This document shows, piece after piece, positions 1 to 11,757 of a DNA stretch of 64,000 nt. Position numbers and translations under genes: made by a program. Each line of letters opens with the position of its first letter. The first letter of the stretch is position 1. Origin of the DNA: Haematococcus lacustris (Eukaryota; Chlorophyta; Chlorophyceae; Chlamydomonadales; Haematococcaceae). Under the pieces are notes generated by a model. It was not told the DNA's origin. It searched no databases and saw nothing but the letters and a program-made list of their open reading frames with translations. The stretch is from NCBI GenBank assembly GCA_030144725.1, contig JASKMD010000204.1, forward strand, positions 75,001 to 139,000. The letters are read 5' to 3'.

Positions 1-1183
1 CCCTGGCCTATGGGGCAGCTGGCTTCAACGGCAGTGGCACCATTGGCTGCAGGGGTGTCCCTGTCAGCCAGATGCAGAAGGAGGCAGTGAAGCAGTTCAG
101 GCCAGAGCGTGTGGTGCTGGTGGACGAGTTCCGAACCAGCCGGGTCAGCTCAGCCGACAACACCCCCAGTGAGACCCTCATTGACACGCCGCCTGAGTCC
201 TTCAGGTGAGGGGGTTGAGGATAGGGGGTTGTTGGCAGTGTTGGGAGGTGGTGGAGTCAAGGTGACTAGTTAGGGTCAAGATGAGACATCTTACAAATTG
301 TCCCATGTGTCCATGCAGGTGGCTGCGGCCAGTGAAAAGCATGGCAAAGCGTTCCCAAGTCCGGGGCCTGATGTGCTCAACAAGCATCAACAACATCACC
401 AGGTAAGCATTGACCCAACCCTACCAGGCTTGTGAAAATTTCAGATTTTCATTCAGATTTTCAATGAAAATTTTCATCTGAAAATCTGAACGTTTTCACT
501 GCACATCTGAAAGTGCCGGGTGCTGCCCCCGGTCAGATCGCAGATCGGGTCGTGCAGAGTGATTGGCTGTGCTGCGATTGGCTTGGCTAGCGCCAGCGCG
601 CTACAGCCACAGCGGAAGAAGCGCAAGCCAGAAACCGCCACAGATGGCGGATCCACGGACAGCATGGACGGCTTGCATCTTTAAGAATGGCTTGCATGTC
701 TGACCTTTGGCAAACTACGTGTTTCTGCATTTCAACCAGTGCAGGCCTACAAACAAGCCGCGTCTAAAAGGATAGGCTGAGAAATAGCGGCATCCGCTCA
801 ATTTCACTGACGATGAAACTCTTTCAGTTTTTCAATGAATTTCATTTCATTTCATTGAAAATCTGAAAATTGAAAATCTGAAAATCTGAAGATTCACAAG
901 CCTGAACCCTACAAATGTGCATGACATGAGCATGTTTCACATGACATGACACATGAATTGACGTCATGCATCTTCCACACCCATGTGCAGGTTCTATGAC
1001 CGGGACGTGTCAGCCGCGCTGAACATCCGCCGCTGTGCAGTCGGCCCAGGGCCTCGTCCCACTGAGCTGTGCTACTGGACTAACCGCCCAGCCATGCCAA
1101 AGCCAGGCCAGCCAGGCCAGGATTGGGTGGAAATAGCCGACAAGCCCCTGTTGCTCAAGTGGCAGCGCAAGCTGCAGCAATAG
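1..1183 (+). CDS. Fanzor/TnpB-like RuvC nuclease-type protein, C-terminal part (5' end outside window)
   Basis: Three exons join in phase: 3-205 (continuing from outside), 319-402 and 991-1183, each flanked by GT and AG, ending in TAG. The product contains VVLVDEFRTSRVSS followed about 55 residues later by FYDRDVSAALNIRRC. This order matches the end of TnpB, Cas12f and Fanzor proteins, where a TSK.C zinc-ribbon start precedes the RuvC-III motif RDxNAAxNI, whose Asp is catalytic. The RuvC-III Asp is present. The usual zinc-ribbon cysteines are not: the first pair position reads SSAD, and only one Cys (MCSTS) is seen before RuvC-III. A Trp/Pro-rich tail with RPAMPKPGQPGQDW follows. RuvC-I and the guide-RNA-binding part lie upstream of the window, so activity cannot be judged. 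From memory, similar C-termini are common in predicted Haematococcus proteins. Family assignment is inference from motifs. Confidence 0.6.
425..904. mobile_element. Non-autonomous hAT-type MITE in intron 2 of the Fanzor-like gene
   Basis: The element begins CAGGCTTGTGAA and ends in the imperfect inverse TTCACAAGCCTG. The inverted similarity extends about 45 bp inward through AT-rich repeats of the TTTCAGATTTTC kind. An identical 8-bp direct repeat, AACCCTAC, flanks it at 417-424 and 905-912. An 8-bp target duplication with CAGG-type termini is typical of the hAT superfamily. At 480 bp with no transposase frame it must be mobilised in trans. It makes up most of the 588-bp intron, and the intron's own splice sites (403 and 990) lie outside it. 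Confidence 0.85.
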
Positions 1184-2126
1184 CCAGCTACAGCTCAAGA
1201 CAATCCCAACAACAAAAAAAACAATGAACCCCTCACAAAGGGGATGTGTGTGGCACAGGCGCAGGCACTGGCAACAGGCACACACACCAGAAGGCTGAGC
1301 TGAAGTGGGCATTAGGCACACTGTCGGTAGCCTTTACAATGATGAGCTTGCAGTCAGGTCCCACAAGGTCAGGTAAAATGGCTCGATAAAATGTACCGTC
1401 ACTTTTTGTCGCGTATACTGAACTCCAAGAGGTCAAACCGCGACGTCCCGCTACGGCTTGGAGCTCCGCAGCTTGGCCTGCGAGGGACGGGCTAAAGTCA
1501 ACTTTGCCCCCCTCCGCGGTATCCTGGCACCAGTGACTCCTTGCACCCTAACGGTAGTGCACGTGCATACAATAACGCCGCAGCAACGAGCGAGGTAGAG
1601 CGGCCACTAGTCGGTCGGTCGGCGTACCGGGATGGGGTGCCGTCATGCAAATCTGCAGTGCTATTTTTGAGATCAATTTGCTGCTTGTTGCTGCTACGTA
1701 ACCGTCTGGTTTCTGCGCCCTAGCTTTGAAGTATGCTCATAGCTCCCATTAGAAGCTATTGCAGTGTATTACATCTGCCCTGCGCAGCTTGGGAAGTTCC
1801 TGGAATTACGGTGCGTAGAAGTCTTATTTCTAGGCAGGAAGTGCATCAAACGCCGTGCTGACCTCCTTCATAGATGCAAGCGGTGTGCCTCGAGCATCTC
1901 TACCTTGCCCGATAGCGTTATCCTTAGGATTGACACCCATAGATACACCAGACATACCTACCATGCTCATATCTGATTTACTCCATTATCTCGCGCTCAT
2001 CAGGCTGCGACGAAGGTAGAGATTGTTCAGGTTCTTCCAAGCTACCACCAGCGTTCATCAGCGGCACAAATGATGCAGATTTGCGGCCATTTTTAGCGAT
2101 GGGCCGACGCAGTCAGCGTTGTAAGA

Positions 2127-2205
2127 ATAGGAAGGATAGGAAAGCATAGGACAGCAGAGGATAGCAGAGGATAGCATAGGAAAGCCTAAGAAAGCATAGG
2201 AAGCT
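2127..2205. repeat. Decayed short tandem repeat (AGGATAGCA/AGGAAAGCA)
   Basis: About eight imperfect copies of a roughly 10-bp A/G-rich unit (aggatag, aggaaagcat, aggacagcag). No gene overlaps it. Confidence 0.7.
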
Positions 2206-2903
2206 CTCATTATTCATCAGCCCTCTCAATAATGTCGTCGAAGGAGAGACCAGAAAAAAACAGTTCCTTCAGTCATGCTGCCTGCAGCTCATAGTATATG
2301 CTTTGATGTGGTGGAGGAGGAGGGCCATTGCAACGCTTAGGCATGTTGCGAGAGAGCTGCGGCAGCCCGATGCGAGATGCGAGCCACCCGCTTAACCGAC
2401 ATAACCGCCGGCCCTCGCGCTAGCGCTGTTGTGTACCGTACCTACCAGCACCCGCTTATAAAAGAGCGCCGCATCCATCTACAGTAACCTTGCCAGCTGG
2501 ACACTTGGCAAGGGTTGGTGGGCGTCCAGGCCGTGCAGGCCCTTTGATGCAGTAGGCATATCGGAAAGGCTCGCTGATCAAGGCTGTGTAAGCGCGACAT
2601 CAAATGGCTCATGGTACATATTGCCAAACAGACCTTGTGGGACCTGACTTGCAGCCTGGTTCGATTCCAACTCATGCTTTATTTTGGTGTAGCATGAGGG
2701 CTGTGGGGTTCAGGAGCTGCTTGGACTCTAATCTTAAGCATCTTGTCTTGGAGGCTTGTAAGGGGGCGGATGCAAGGGGGCGTGCGTGTGAGGCTTGGAA
2801 CACGAACAGTGCTGGCATACTTGTGGCTCCTAGCCAGCTGCATTGCGAGCAGCGCGACGCGCGAGGGCGCTGCAAGATGTAACGGGGGTCATGTCACTCA
2901 AGA

Positions 2904-3544
2904 AAAACCGGGGCTATACATCAAGTCTGTTTCATGAGCTTATGATGCACCATGACAGCAACCTAAGCCATCACAATACAGAGCACAGCAGGTGTGGGTC
3001 CGTCGTTACTCGGCTCGCATAATAAGTCGTTCTCAGCCTTGCATGCTGAGGCCGCTATGGTGTGAGCTCTCTGGGCCTCTTCGACACCTCTGATTTCCGG
3101 CCCACAAAGCTGCTTACCAGGAGCCCATCAACACTGCTACTGACACTCAGGGGAGGGCGGCCACAGACCCGAGGCATGCGGGGGGCGGGAGGGTGCCCTC
3201 AGGGGGTGATGCGGCCACGCTTATGAAGGAGGGGTGCAGGAGGGGGAGGGTCACAGGGCAGGGCAGCTGGTGTACCCAGCAGGCATACACCCTCCCGGCC
3301 CATTACATCAGAAGCAAGAGCAGCAAGTCACTCGGCTTGCACTTACAACGACTAGGCTCGCTGGCATCATGGCATCCAGTCCCATGACCATGAGTTGCAG
3401 CATCGCCATGTCATGCTGCTGCTGCTGCCGCTGAGGATGATAATGATGATTCATCCTGATGACGACCTCATGCACACTGTAGCACTCCTCAGTGCCACTG
3501 AATCTGACAACAACAAGAAAACCGGGGCTATACATCAAGTCTGT
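2904..3544. repeat. Pair of 27-bp direct repeats bracketing 587 bp
   Basis: The 27 bases beginning aaaaccggggctatacatca occur identically at 2904-2930 and 3518-3544, both preceded by CAAGA. The sequence between holds no recognisable gene. It could be a duplicated insertion end or the footprint of a local duplication. Confidence 0.75.
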
Positions 3545-5354
3545 ATCTGACCCTGACCCTGCCTTTTTGTCGCACCAGGCCACTCAGTCTGCCCAAGCTG
3601 ACATGCCCACTTCACTTCCTTAAGGACCAAACTGGCATGGCAGCAGGGCACCACACACGCAGGTCACCATGGTGCCATTGGCCTTGCTGGGCATGCGCAC
3701 CCCATCCCCTTGCTGAGCATGCTTGTCACTGGACGGAACCCTAGCTTAGCAGGCATGGGGTTACTCAAGTGTGACGTCAGTGACCAGCACTAGCTGGCTA
3801 GGGAGCCAGCAGGGAAGGCAGGCACACTGCCTGCCGTGCCTGGATCCACGACATCAGTGGGTCAGCTGTTGTTTGGTGGGGAGACCAAGCTGGACACCCG
3901 CCCCTGCTGCTGGACTGCTGGCCACACCGTTCCTGTCACTGCATTGTCGCTGCCACAGGTCAAAACTCTATCCTGTACTGGTGCTTCTTCTCTTTGGACT
4001 TCCCTTGCAGCGGCTCGATCGACCATGTGCAAGCTTGGATGGCGTCTGGGTCATCGCCTGTGCATATCCCCCTCATGAACTCCATTCCAACTAGGGTCTG
4101 GGGTCCAAACTCAAAGACGGAGGATGGCTTCGGCAAGGTGGGCAAGGCGTCACTGTCAGCAATTGGTGCCAAGGTGAGGCCAGCCTCTGCAGGTCACGGG
4201 TGCCCACCCTAAGTTGAGTGCCATGGATAGCGAAGTATGAACCTGCGACACTTATACCCTGAATTCAGCGTAGCGTCAAACTCACTAAGAGGTGCTGCCT
4301 GCTGCGGACTGACGTCGTCCGCCTTCGGCGCCTCCTTCGATGGTTCCTCCTTTTGCCAAGGGAAGCGCATTATACGCCGTGCACTGAGCTACTACACAGT
4401 GAGCTTAAGAGCGCAATGAAACTTGAAAAGGTGAAGTATGATTCTAACTTTACCTGAAGCCTTCCTCATAACCTCAAATCTGTTAAAGGGGTAGCGCAGT
4501 TGTAACGCAATGAGGGGTGATCAAGCAGGGGTGTGCAGAGTTGACCATTTCGTATAGCTGAGGTTATTTGTGGAGGGCGGCTGCAGTGCAGCCTGCTCTC
4601 CACAACTATGCAGTTCTGCCTACATCCATGCAGAGGTTACGTTCATCATTCTTACAGGAGACGCAAACTCGTTGCCCAAGCCCAGGTTTATGAACACTGG
4701 GTTGATGACGGAACAGTTATCGCATTTGTAGAGGCAAACCCGGCATATATAATAAGTCCGATTGCATCCGTAACCATTCCGCATACAACCCTGTCCACCG
4801 TTGTGACCACACTCTCCCAGAGCAGCCTAGCGTCACGTGCAGAAATCCCAACCAACCCCTCTGCCCAATATCTACTTTTGCATCTGCCACATCCTAATGT
4901 TGCGCCTTGCCCAACCAGCCTGAGCTGCAGCAGCGCTAGCTGTGACTGACATTGCCAAACATCAGCGGATGCCATGACATGATCATACAGAGGACCCATG
5001 ACCCTGCCCACCACCACCACTGCTAAGCTATAGCCCACCCCTCCCTTACCTCATTCCCCCCCCCACACTTCGTCTCGTTACCCTTCCCTTCTCTTTCCAC
5101 CCTCGCCCCCATCCCCACCACGCCCCACACTGTCTGCCCCAGGTTAAGCAGCAACAGGGTGGTGCTGTGCAACACCATTGCAGGGGGCACGCAGGGTGGT
5201 TGGTGGGAGCAGGCCATGCAGGTAACCAGGCAGGAGCTCCTCCCTTGATGCACGCCGCTTGTCCCGGAATACTCTTCTTCTTCTTCATTGTCATCGACAT
5301 CGTGTACTTGCCCCAGCTCCAGCTCCAGCCAGCTCAGCTTCCCACCAGCTCCAG

Positions 5355-8300
5355 CTACAGCCAATGCAGGTTGGCAGCCACCGCTGCCTTAGCACGGTTC
5401 AGCGCCTGTACCACACTGCTGCCAAGGGGCTGGCGCGAGTTGAGGGCAGGGGTGGGGCTGGGCAGGGCGGCGTCCAGTCTGCCCTCATGCACGTCTGCAG
5501 GGCCCAAGAAGTAGCACTGCTCAAAGTCCTTCTCCTCGCCCTCGTACTCGTGACGACCTGCAGCGGGGGGCCAGGTAGGGGGGCTTAGGTCAAGGTTGGC
5601 ATAGAGTGATCTTTTTCCCAAAGTCATGGGGGTACCTGGACCCCCTGGTGCTGCCGCCCCCCTGCTGCTGCTCCCCCCTGCTGCTGCTGCGCCATCATGG
5701 CAGCAGGGGTCATGTCAGGGGGGGTCCAGGGTGTTGAGGGCGAGTCAGGGATTGCATCAGGGCAGGGGGTCTACCAGGTCATGTGGGGGGTCAGGTCAGG
5801 GGTCTGGTCAGGGGTCAGAGGTCTGGTGAAGGGTTAGGGGTCAGAAAACAAAAGGCACAGAGCCCCTGCAAGGCATTACCAGGCGAAGGTCCAAGGACTC
5901 AATGGCTACTCCTGTGACAGGTGACAGGGGCAGAGCTGGCCAGGCCTGCCACACCCACACCTGCCTGCAATGGTGACTGGCTCCCCTGCTGCTGCTCCCC
6001 CCTGCTGCTGCCGTCCCCTGTCGCTGCGAGCCCCTGCTATTGCAAACCCCTAATGCCGCACGCCCCTGCTGCTGCTCCCCCCTGCTGCTGGCTGAGCGTA
6101 CCAGTGAAGCTTGGGGGCCAGTTGTAGATAAGCACGTCATCCTCTTGCAGCTGCAGCGCAGCACCACACACCACAACCTGCTGCTCAGCAGCTGGCTGAC
6201 TGACAGTGTTGTAAGCCAGCAGCAGCTGGCTGACAGTGGTAAAGGGCTGACGGCCACAGTCCCTGCCCTACTGCCCTACTGTCCCCTTTCTTTGCCCACA
6301 CACCAGTAGACTCCCCAGACCCAGCTGCCCACCTGCTCAGCAGTCAGCCCCTGACACTCTCTTGGACCCAAGCAGCACCACCAGACCCCTACTGCATCCC
6401 TACTGCTGTGTGGCGCTGACCAGGAATGATGATCAGGCAGACCCTGACCCTCAGCCCTGGACCCAGCTATCAGACCAGTCGCCATCAGCACCATCAGCCC
6501 CCTACTGCACACCTACTGCTGGCGATGACAGTGATGATCATGGTCACGTGGATGGTGTGCCACAAACCTACCTGCAGCAAACTGCCCCGCAGCTGCTGCG
6601 AGGGATGCACTGCATCCACCCGAGCACCCCACCACCCCCTTACTGCTCCCCCCTGCTGGCCAGCTCTGGCCCTGTCCCTGCCCTGCACCCTGCCCCTAGG
6701 GCCCCTTGACCTCCTGCCCCTGACCTGGTTCTTGGCCTTGTGTGTATTGCGGCGTGCCTCGCTGATGAACCAGTTGGCCACTTCTTGGGACATGCGGATC
6801 TGCGCTCCACCACCACCACCACCACCAGCAGCCATGATCACCATCATCACCAGCAGCAGTAGCAGTAGCAGCTGAAGGGGAGCAGCAGGAGGAGTAGCAG
6901 CAAGAGCAGCAAACAGGAGCAGCGGCAGCAGCAGCAGTTGCGGCACTCAAAACAGCAGCAGCAGCAGCAGCAGAGGCAGCAGCAGAAGAGGCAGCAGCAG
7001 CAGCAGCAGCAGCATGGAAGGTGTGGCTCACCGCATTGTCAGTGTGCGGGATGTGCAGGCTGGGTGTCCACTCAAAAGGGTTCTTCTCCGGGTGCCACTG
7101 CGAATGGTGACACAGTGAGGACAGGTCAGAGCAGGTCAGAGCGGGGTAGGGCAGGGCGGGTCAGGGCAGGTCAGCACAGGTCAGAGCGGGGCAGGGCGGG
7201 TCAGGCCCTGAGGCCTAAAGCACGAAGCCAGCCCAGCTTAGCCTGAGGCCTACGGTGGTCAGGTCGAGCAGGGCAGGGCTCAGCAGGGCACAGTGGGGCA
7301 CAGCCGGGCAGGACACGAGGCCTAGGCCTATTGGTGACATCCCAGAGCTTGGTAGGCAACCATGGCGGCCCAGCTGTGACGGCTGGCTGGACACTACGTT
7401 ACTATCAGCAGCAGCACATTACTATAAGCCATGAGGCCTAGGGCACTTAGTGCAGCTTAGCCAAGTCTCTATTGGTGACCAGGCAGCACAGCTCAGGGCG
7501 GGTGGCGGGCAGCCAGGTTCAGGCCATTTTGGAGCAGATCAGGTCAGATCAGGGCAGATCAGGTGACACGTTGGTCAGATCAGGTCAAGCCCTGTCACGC
7601 CCCTCCCCTTCCCTGCTGTGGCCACATGCTTAGCCTAGGTCTAGCAAGCACAAGCCCAGCCCAGCCTAGCACGCTACCAGACCAAGCGATACAGGCGAAG
7701 TAGAGCAGGATCAGACCTGCTGAACTCCTGGCCTACGACCTTGATCACCTCCTGCCCTGGCTTGACCTGACCGTGCCCTTGACCCTGCCCCTGACCAGAC
7801 ACCTGATTAGCCCCAGACCCGACTGCCCCTCACCTGCCCTTGCACCTGACCCAACTGCCCCTGCCCCTGACCTGCCCCTGACTTGACCCTGCCCAGACAC
7901 CTGATCAGGCCCAGGCCCTGACCCTGTCATGCACACCAGGCTAACGATCTGATCTAGCGCAGCCTGCTGCCCTGCTGGCTGACCTGCGTTGCCACAATAG
8001 GATACCGGATGGCCTCCAGCGTGCTGACGTAGGCGTTGCCTGATTTGTCAAGACTGAGGCTGATGACGTCAAAGAAGTCCAGCAGCCGGGGGTTCTCTAC
8101 CACAGCGGACATGGCCAGCCCTGTTTGTGCAGCACGGCAGGGCAGGTCAGGTTAGGTCAGGGCGGGTCAATCCAGGGCGGAGCAGGGCAGGTCAGATGGG
8201 TGCAGTTCAGGTCAGTTCTTCCTGGGTTTCACAATCTCCTCACAAACTACCCCTGCACCCTTCCTCTGCCGGGCAGAGCCCAGGCAGGATGGGTCAGGGC

Positions 8301-11300
8301 CGGTCCTGCTGCCTGCTTGAACTTTTACTTCCACCCCTTTCTTCTCCCTCCTCCCTTACCCTTGCCGTGGTTCTCCATGGCAATTGGCTCATCTTGCAGG
8401 GCCACCTTGACATCAGGCGGCAGGTTGGTGATGAAGTGGCTCTGGCTGGCCATGTGGGTGTACAACAGGGGGGCGGCTGCAGGCAGCAGGGCAGCAGGTC
8501 GGCAGTCCAGCAGGGCAGGACACTAGCAGGTCAGCAGGGCAGCAGGTCAGCAGGGCACCAGGGCAGCAGGTCAGCAGGGCAGCAGGGCAGCAGGGCAGCA
8601 GGGCACAACTCAAACCTGGTGCTGGTGCTGGAGGGAGGGTGCGGGCAGCTGACTGTGTGGGGTGTGGGCAGCTGACTGCCATGCAGGAGCAAGGGGTGGA
8701 GGCCAAGAGCCCAAGAGGGTCAAGAGGGTCAACCAGGGTGGCTGGTTGAGGCTGGTTGAGGGGGGGCCCTGTTGAGGAGGGGCATGCTGAGCCATGGTTA
8801 ATGAGGAGGAGGGTTTAGGAGGTAAGGCAGGGGATGAAGGAGAGGCCATTAGACCAACAGAGGGTTCAGGAGGTAGGGAGGGAGGCTGCCACCACCAAGC
8901 TTCCCTGATTGATCCCCTTCATACACATAGGAAGGTGGCAGGGCTACACACGCCCTCCCCTCTCCTCCTAACTGTCCTAGCTCTACCCCCTCCTGCACCT
9001 ATCTCTCCTAGTCCACTAGAGAGGTACCCCTCCTCCTCCTCCTCCTCCTCCTCCTCTCCCCCCTCCTTGGACCCTTCCACTCTGTCCGCCCTCTCCCCTC
9101 CTGGTAGTTTACCTCGAGGCACTCCTCCCCTCCTGCCACCCCTTTTCATCCCCTCGTTAACCCCCTTCTCTTCCGTCCCCTCCCCTCTGCCCCACTAGCT
9201 GCCTGAAGGAGGCCTCTTCCCTCCCCTCCCCTCTACCCCACTAGGCCAGGCCTCACGTGCGTCCTCCGCGTCAAAGTTGCTGAGGATGGTGTAGTTGCGG
9301 GAGATGATGATGCTCAGTGTCTCCATGCCCAGGCAGGTGCCTTGGATCTGCGGGGTGCGGGGCCTGACACCAGGCTGAATACCAAATGCATGACAGGCAT
9401 CACCTCTACTTCAGTAAGTTGCATAAATTCGGCTACCCTATCTCTTGTTTCTCTCATGTTCTCTTGTTTCTTCACCCTGGCCTACCTGCCCTGCAGCCCT
9501 GCTGCCCTCTGACCTGACCAGGCGACCACACACCACATAAGTGTACACCTGCCATCACGAACTGTGGCTACGCTTTACTCCCAATGGCCATTAGCACAAC
9601 AGCCGCTGCCACTGCCGGTGTCACCCTGGCCTTCCATGGTTACAAGCACAACAGCCACAGCCATCACCGTCCAGCGTGTCAGGGTATCAACCGTATCCAC
9701 TGCCCAGCCCCCCTCCAGGCATCCCACCCTGTCCTGTACTCTGGTACTGAATGGTGTGATAATGCCTACCTGCCTGCCTGACTAGAGGGCCGGGGTAGCG
9801 ATGACAGGTGTGTTGGCTTGTGTAGGGTTGCCTGCCTAGCCTAGCCTAGCCTAGCCCGCCCTGCAGGTCAAGCAGATCACTGCCTAGCCTGCTCTGGCTG
9901 TCTGCCCCTGCCTGCCTAGCCTAACTGGCCTACCCCGCAGGTCATGCAGGTCATGCAAATTATTCGTCCACTCACTGGGAAGTAGTCTTTAGTGCGATTA
10001 GTGTGATTAACCTGCCCTGCCTCCCTAGCACCCCATACCACAGCCTGCAGGTCATGTGTATCAGTCGTCCACTCACTGGGAAGTAGTCCCCCTTGTCGTT
10101 AGTCTGCCTGCCTGCCTGCCTAGCCTACCCCGCAGGTCATGCAGATAAGTCGTCCACTCACTGGGAAGCAGTCCCCCTTGTCGTTGGCACAGCCAGGCTG
10201 CAGGCTTCCCCCTCGCGGCACCTAGCTATTGAGGACGCAGCTGACTTGTCACTCACTGGGAAGTAGTCCCCCTTGTCGTTGGCCTCAACAGCCAGGTCCA
10301 CCAGCAGCTTGGCCGTGTCATAGAACTGGTGGCCGGGACGCAGACTGGCGCCTCCACCCGGCAGCAGCAGGCCGTTGATCATGGCGAAGCGGGCTCGGAC
10401 CTGGGCCGGGCTCATGTCGTACAGGATGGGCACCACCCGGGCACCCGCAGACTGCGTCAGGCACAGGGTCAGGCAGCAGCAGCAACAATAGCAGCAGCAG
10501 CAGAGGCAGCAGCAGCAGCAGCAGAGGGCAGCAGTAGCAGAGGCAGCAGAGGCGGCAGCAGCTGCAGCAGCAGCAGCGGCAGCAGCAGCAGCGGCAGCAG
10601 CAGCAGCGGCGGTGGCAGCAGCTTGAATGAGGAGCAGGGTGAGGGTGGGGATAATGTGCGTCAGCAGGGAGAGAACAACGGCGAGCGCTGGCCGCGCAGA
10701 CAGACATAACAGCACACTGATGTTCGGCCAAAAATGGGGAGAGCTGATCAGGCCAGGAGGAGATTAGGGTGGGCGGTGTGACACAAGAGTGAGACAAGGC
10801 CAACTGCAGGGGTGCAGGACAAGCTGACTGACTTCATGACACAGATAGTAAATAAGGAGGGATAGACGCAAGCAAGGAGCATCAGAAGATTGCGGAGAAT
10901 AGCTTGCCGTTGCATAGCCAGCCACTATGGGCCAGGCTAGTCATGAGCGCATGAGGGTTCTTGGGGCAGTTGCTGGGGCAGTCGAGGCTGAAGAGAAGGC
11001 GTGGTGTAGGTGCAGGCTGGGAGGCTAGGGATCATTTGTGGTGATCAGGCGGAGTCATGGAGGAGGCTGGCAGCCAAGGAAGTGCCAGCCTGCCTGCCAC
11101 AGTATGTGCCTGCCCTGGAGGAAGGGTCAATGCAAGGGGGCTGGGGGAAGTGTGCCTGTGCAAGCCAGGCAGTGCCAGCTGATCAGCTGCTGCAGAACCA
11201 ACTGCTGCAGCCGCCACTGCCCTGCAAGGACTGGGTCAGACTCTGCAGGGGCTGATGGACTGCACCCCCTACCCGCCTGGTGTTAAGTCCATAGCTGGCC

Positions 11301-11757
11301 ATGGCGGGCAGGTCACAGTCCAGAGCCAGCCTAGACACCCACCTCCACCCACTTCACGTACGATGCTGCGATGTAGGACATGCCCGCTGGGGCAGGGTCG
11401 CCAGGCTGCAGCAGCATAAGGGCCCTTCATTGATACTGGATAGCTGAGGCGCTGCTTGTTGCGAGCAGCTGCGGCTTTCGGTGCCCGCCTGCTCGGTGCA
11501 CGGCTGGCAGCTGAACCGTTGGTGAGACTTAAACCAACCTGGGACAGGATGCCAATGATGGGCGCGTTGTTCACTGCGTCGGGTCTGAAGTTGTTCAATT
11601 GCTGAGTTGGCGACAGCCTGCGTCAGCGAGGGTCAGCAGTGATCGCCGCGCCCTGGCAAAACGTGAAAGCGCTGGGCATAGCTATAATCGATACAGACCT
11701 GAAGGCAGTGCAGCCTACAAACAGCGCCGCGAGAGCGAGAGCGAGAGCGAGGGTCAT
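5355..11757 (-). CDS. GGH: Gamma-glutamyl hydrolase (folate polyglutamate hydrolase), class I glutamine-amidotransferase fold
   Basis: Eleven exons join in phase to 377 residues: 11757-11699, 11617-11539, 11405-11343, 10451-10257, 9347-9257, 8476-8360, 8120-7984, 7097-7032, 6799-6725, 6150-6102, 5557-5355. GGH removes gamma-linked glutamates from folate and antifolate polyglutamates in the vacuole/lysosome or outside the cell. Exon 1 encodes a signal peptide, MTLALALALALAALFVGC, which fits that location. Family hallmarks in order are APIIGILSQ, MSYIAASYVKW, INGLLLPGGGASL, the nucleophile elbow IQGTCLGMETL (Cys137) and TQWHPEKNPFEW (His249, Glu251), so the active site is intact. The last exon reads about 45 residues past the usual C-terminus before TAG, so its end may be spliced differently. 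Introns are GC-rich and repeat-laden; intron 4 carries copies of the exon 4 end. The start is set by the signal peptide and matching phase. Confidence 0.93.
7120..7600. repeat. GGTCAGGGC-type degenerate satellite in a GGH intron
   Basis: Within the intron between GGH exons 7 and 8, short units such as gggcaggtcag and gatcaggtcag recur irregularly. Related CCCTGACC-type units continue at 7760-7925. No coding frame of note. Confidence 0.6.
8480..8612. repeat. GCAGGGCAGCAGGTCA tandem repeat in GGH intron 5
   Basis: Repeats of cagcagggcag and caggtcagcagg run continuously upstream of the acceptor of exon 6 (8476). They lie inside the intron and read as CTGCC-rich pyrimidine sequence in the transcript. 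Confidence 0.7.
9962..10280 (-). repeat. Serial duplications of the 3' end of GGH exon 4 with its splice donor
   Basis: The genuine exon 4 end and donor (CTACTTCCCA|GTGAGTG in transcript sense) lies at 10250-10280. Close copies of about 30-35 bp lie at 10151-10186 and 10065-10101, and a shorter one at 9964-9989. All are in the same orientation and downstream in the intron. Each copy keeps the donor GTGAGTG. Most are followed by a shared ACCTGCGGGG-type segment. They are non-coding duplicates but could act as decoy or alternative donors. Confidence 0.85.

Larger units (their letters stand above)
1184..5354. other. Intergenic region without a recognisable gene
   Basis: No long frame with domain-like composition was found on either strand. 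The stretch includes an AGGATAGCA-type decayed tandem repeat near 2127-2205 and a 27-bp duplicated sequence at 2904 and 3518. A minus-strand 70-codon frame lies at 3960-4172. The 3' untranslated region of the gamma-glutamyl hydrolase gene probably occupies its right end: the first TGTAA-type signal below the stop on the minus strand is TTACA at 4652-4656. The 70-codon frame has balanced composition but matches nothing I recognise. Confidence 0.5.

Noticed and set aside
2600..2680. Possible tRNA or tRNA-derived SINE (TGGCTCATGG A-box-like, GGTTCGATTCC B-box-like)
   Set aside because: The T-stem pairs only partly, no acceptor stem could be drawn, and no second copy was found in the window.
3960..4172. 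70-codon minus-strand frame containing VGMEFMRGICTGDDPDAIQA
   Set aside because: Composition is protein-like, but there is no domain, splice support or neighbouring exon, so it is noted only in the intergenic entry.
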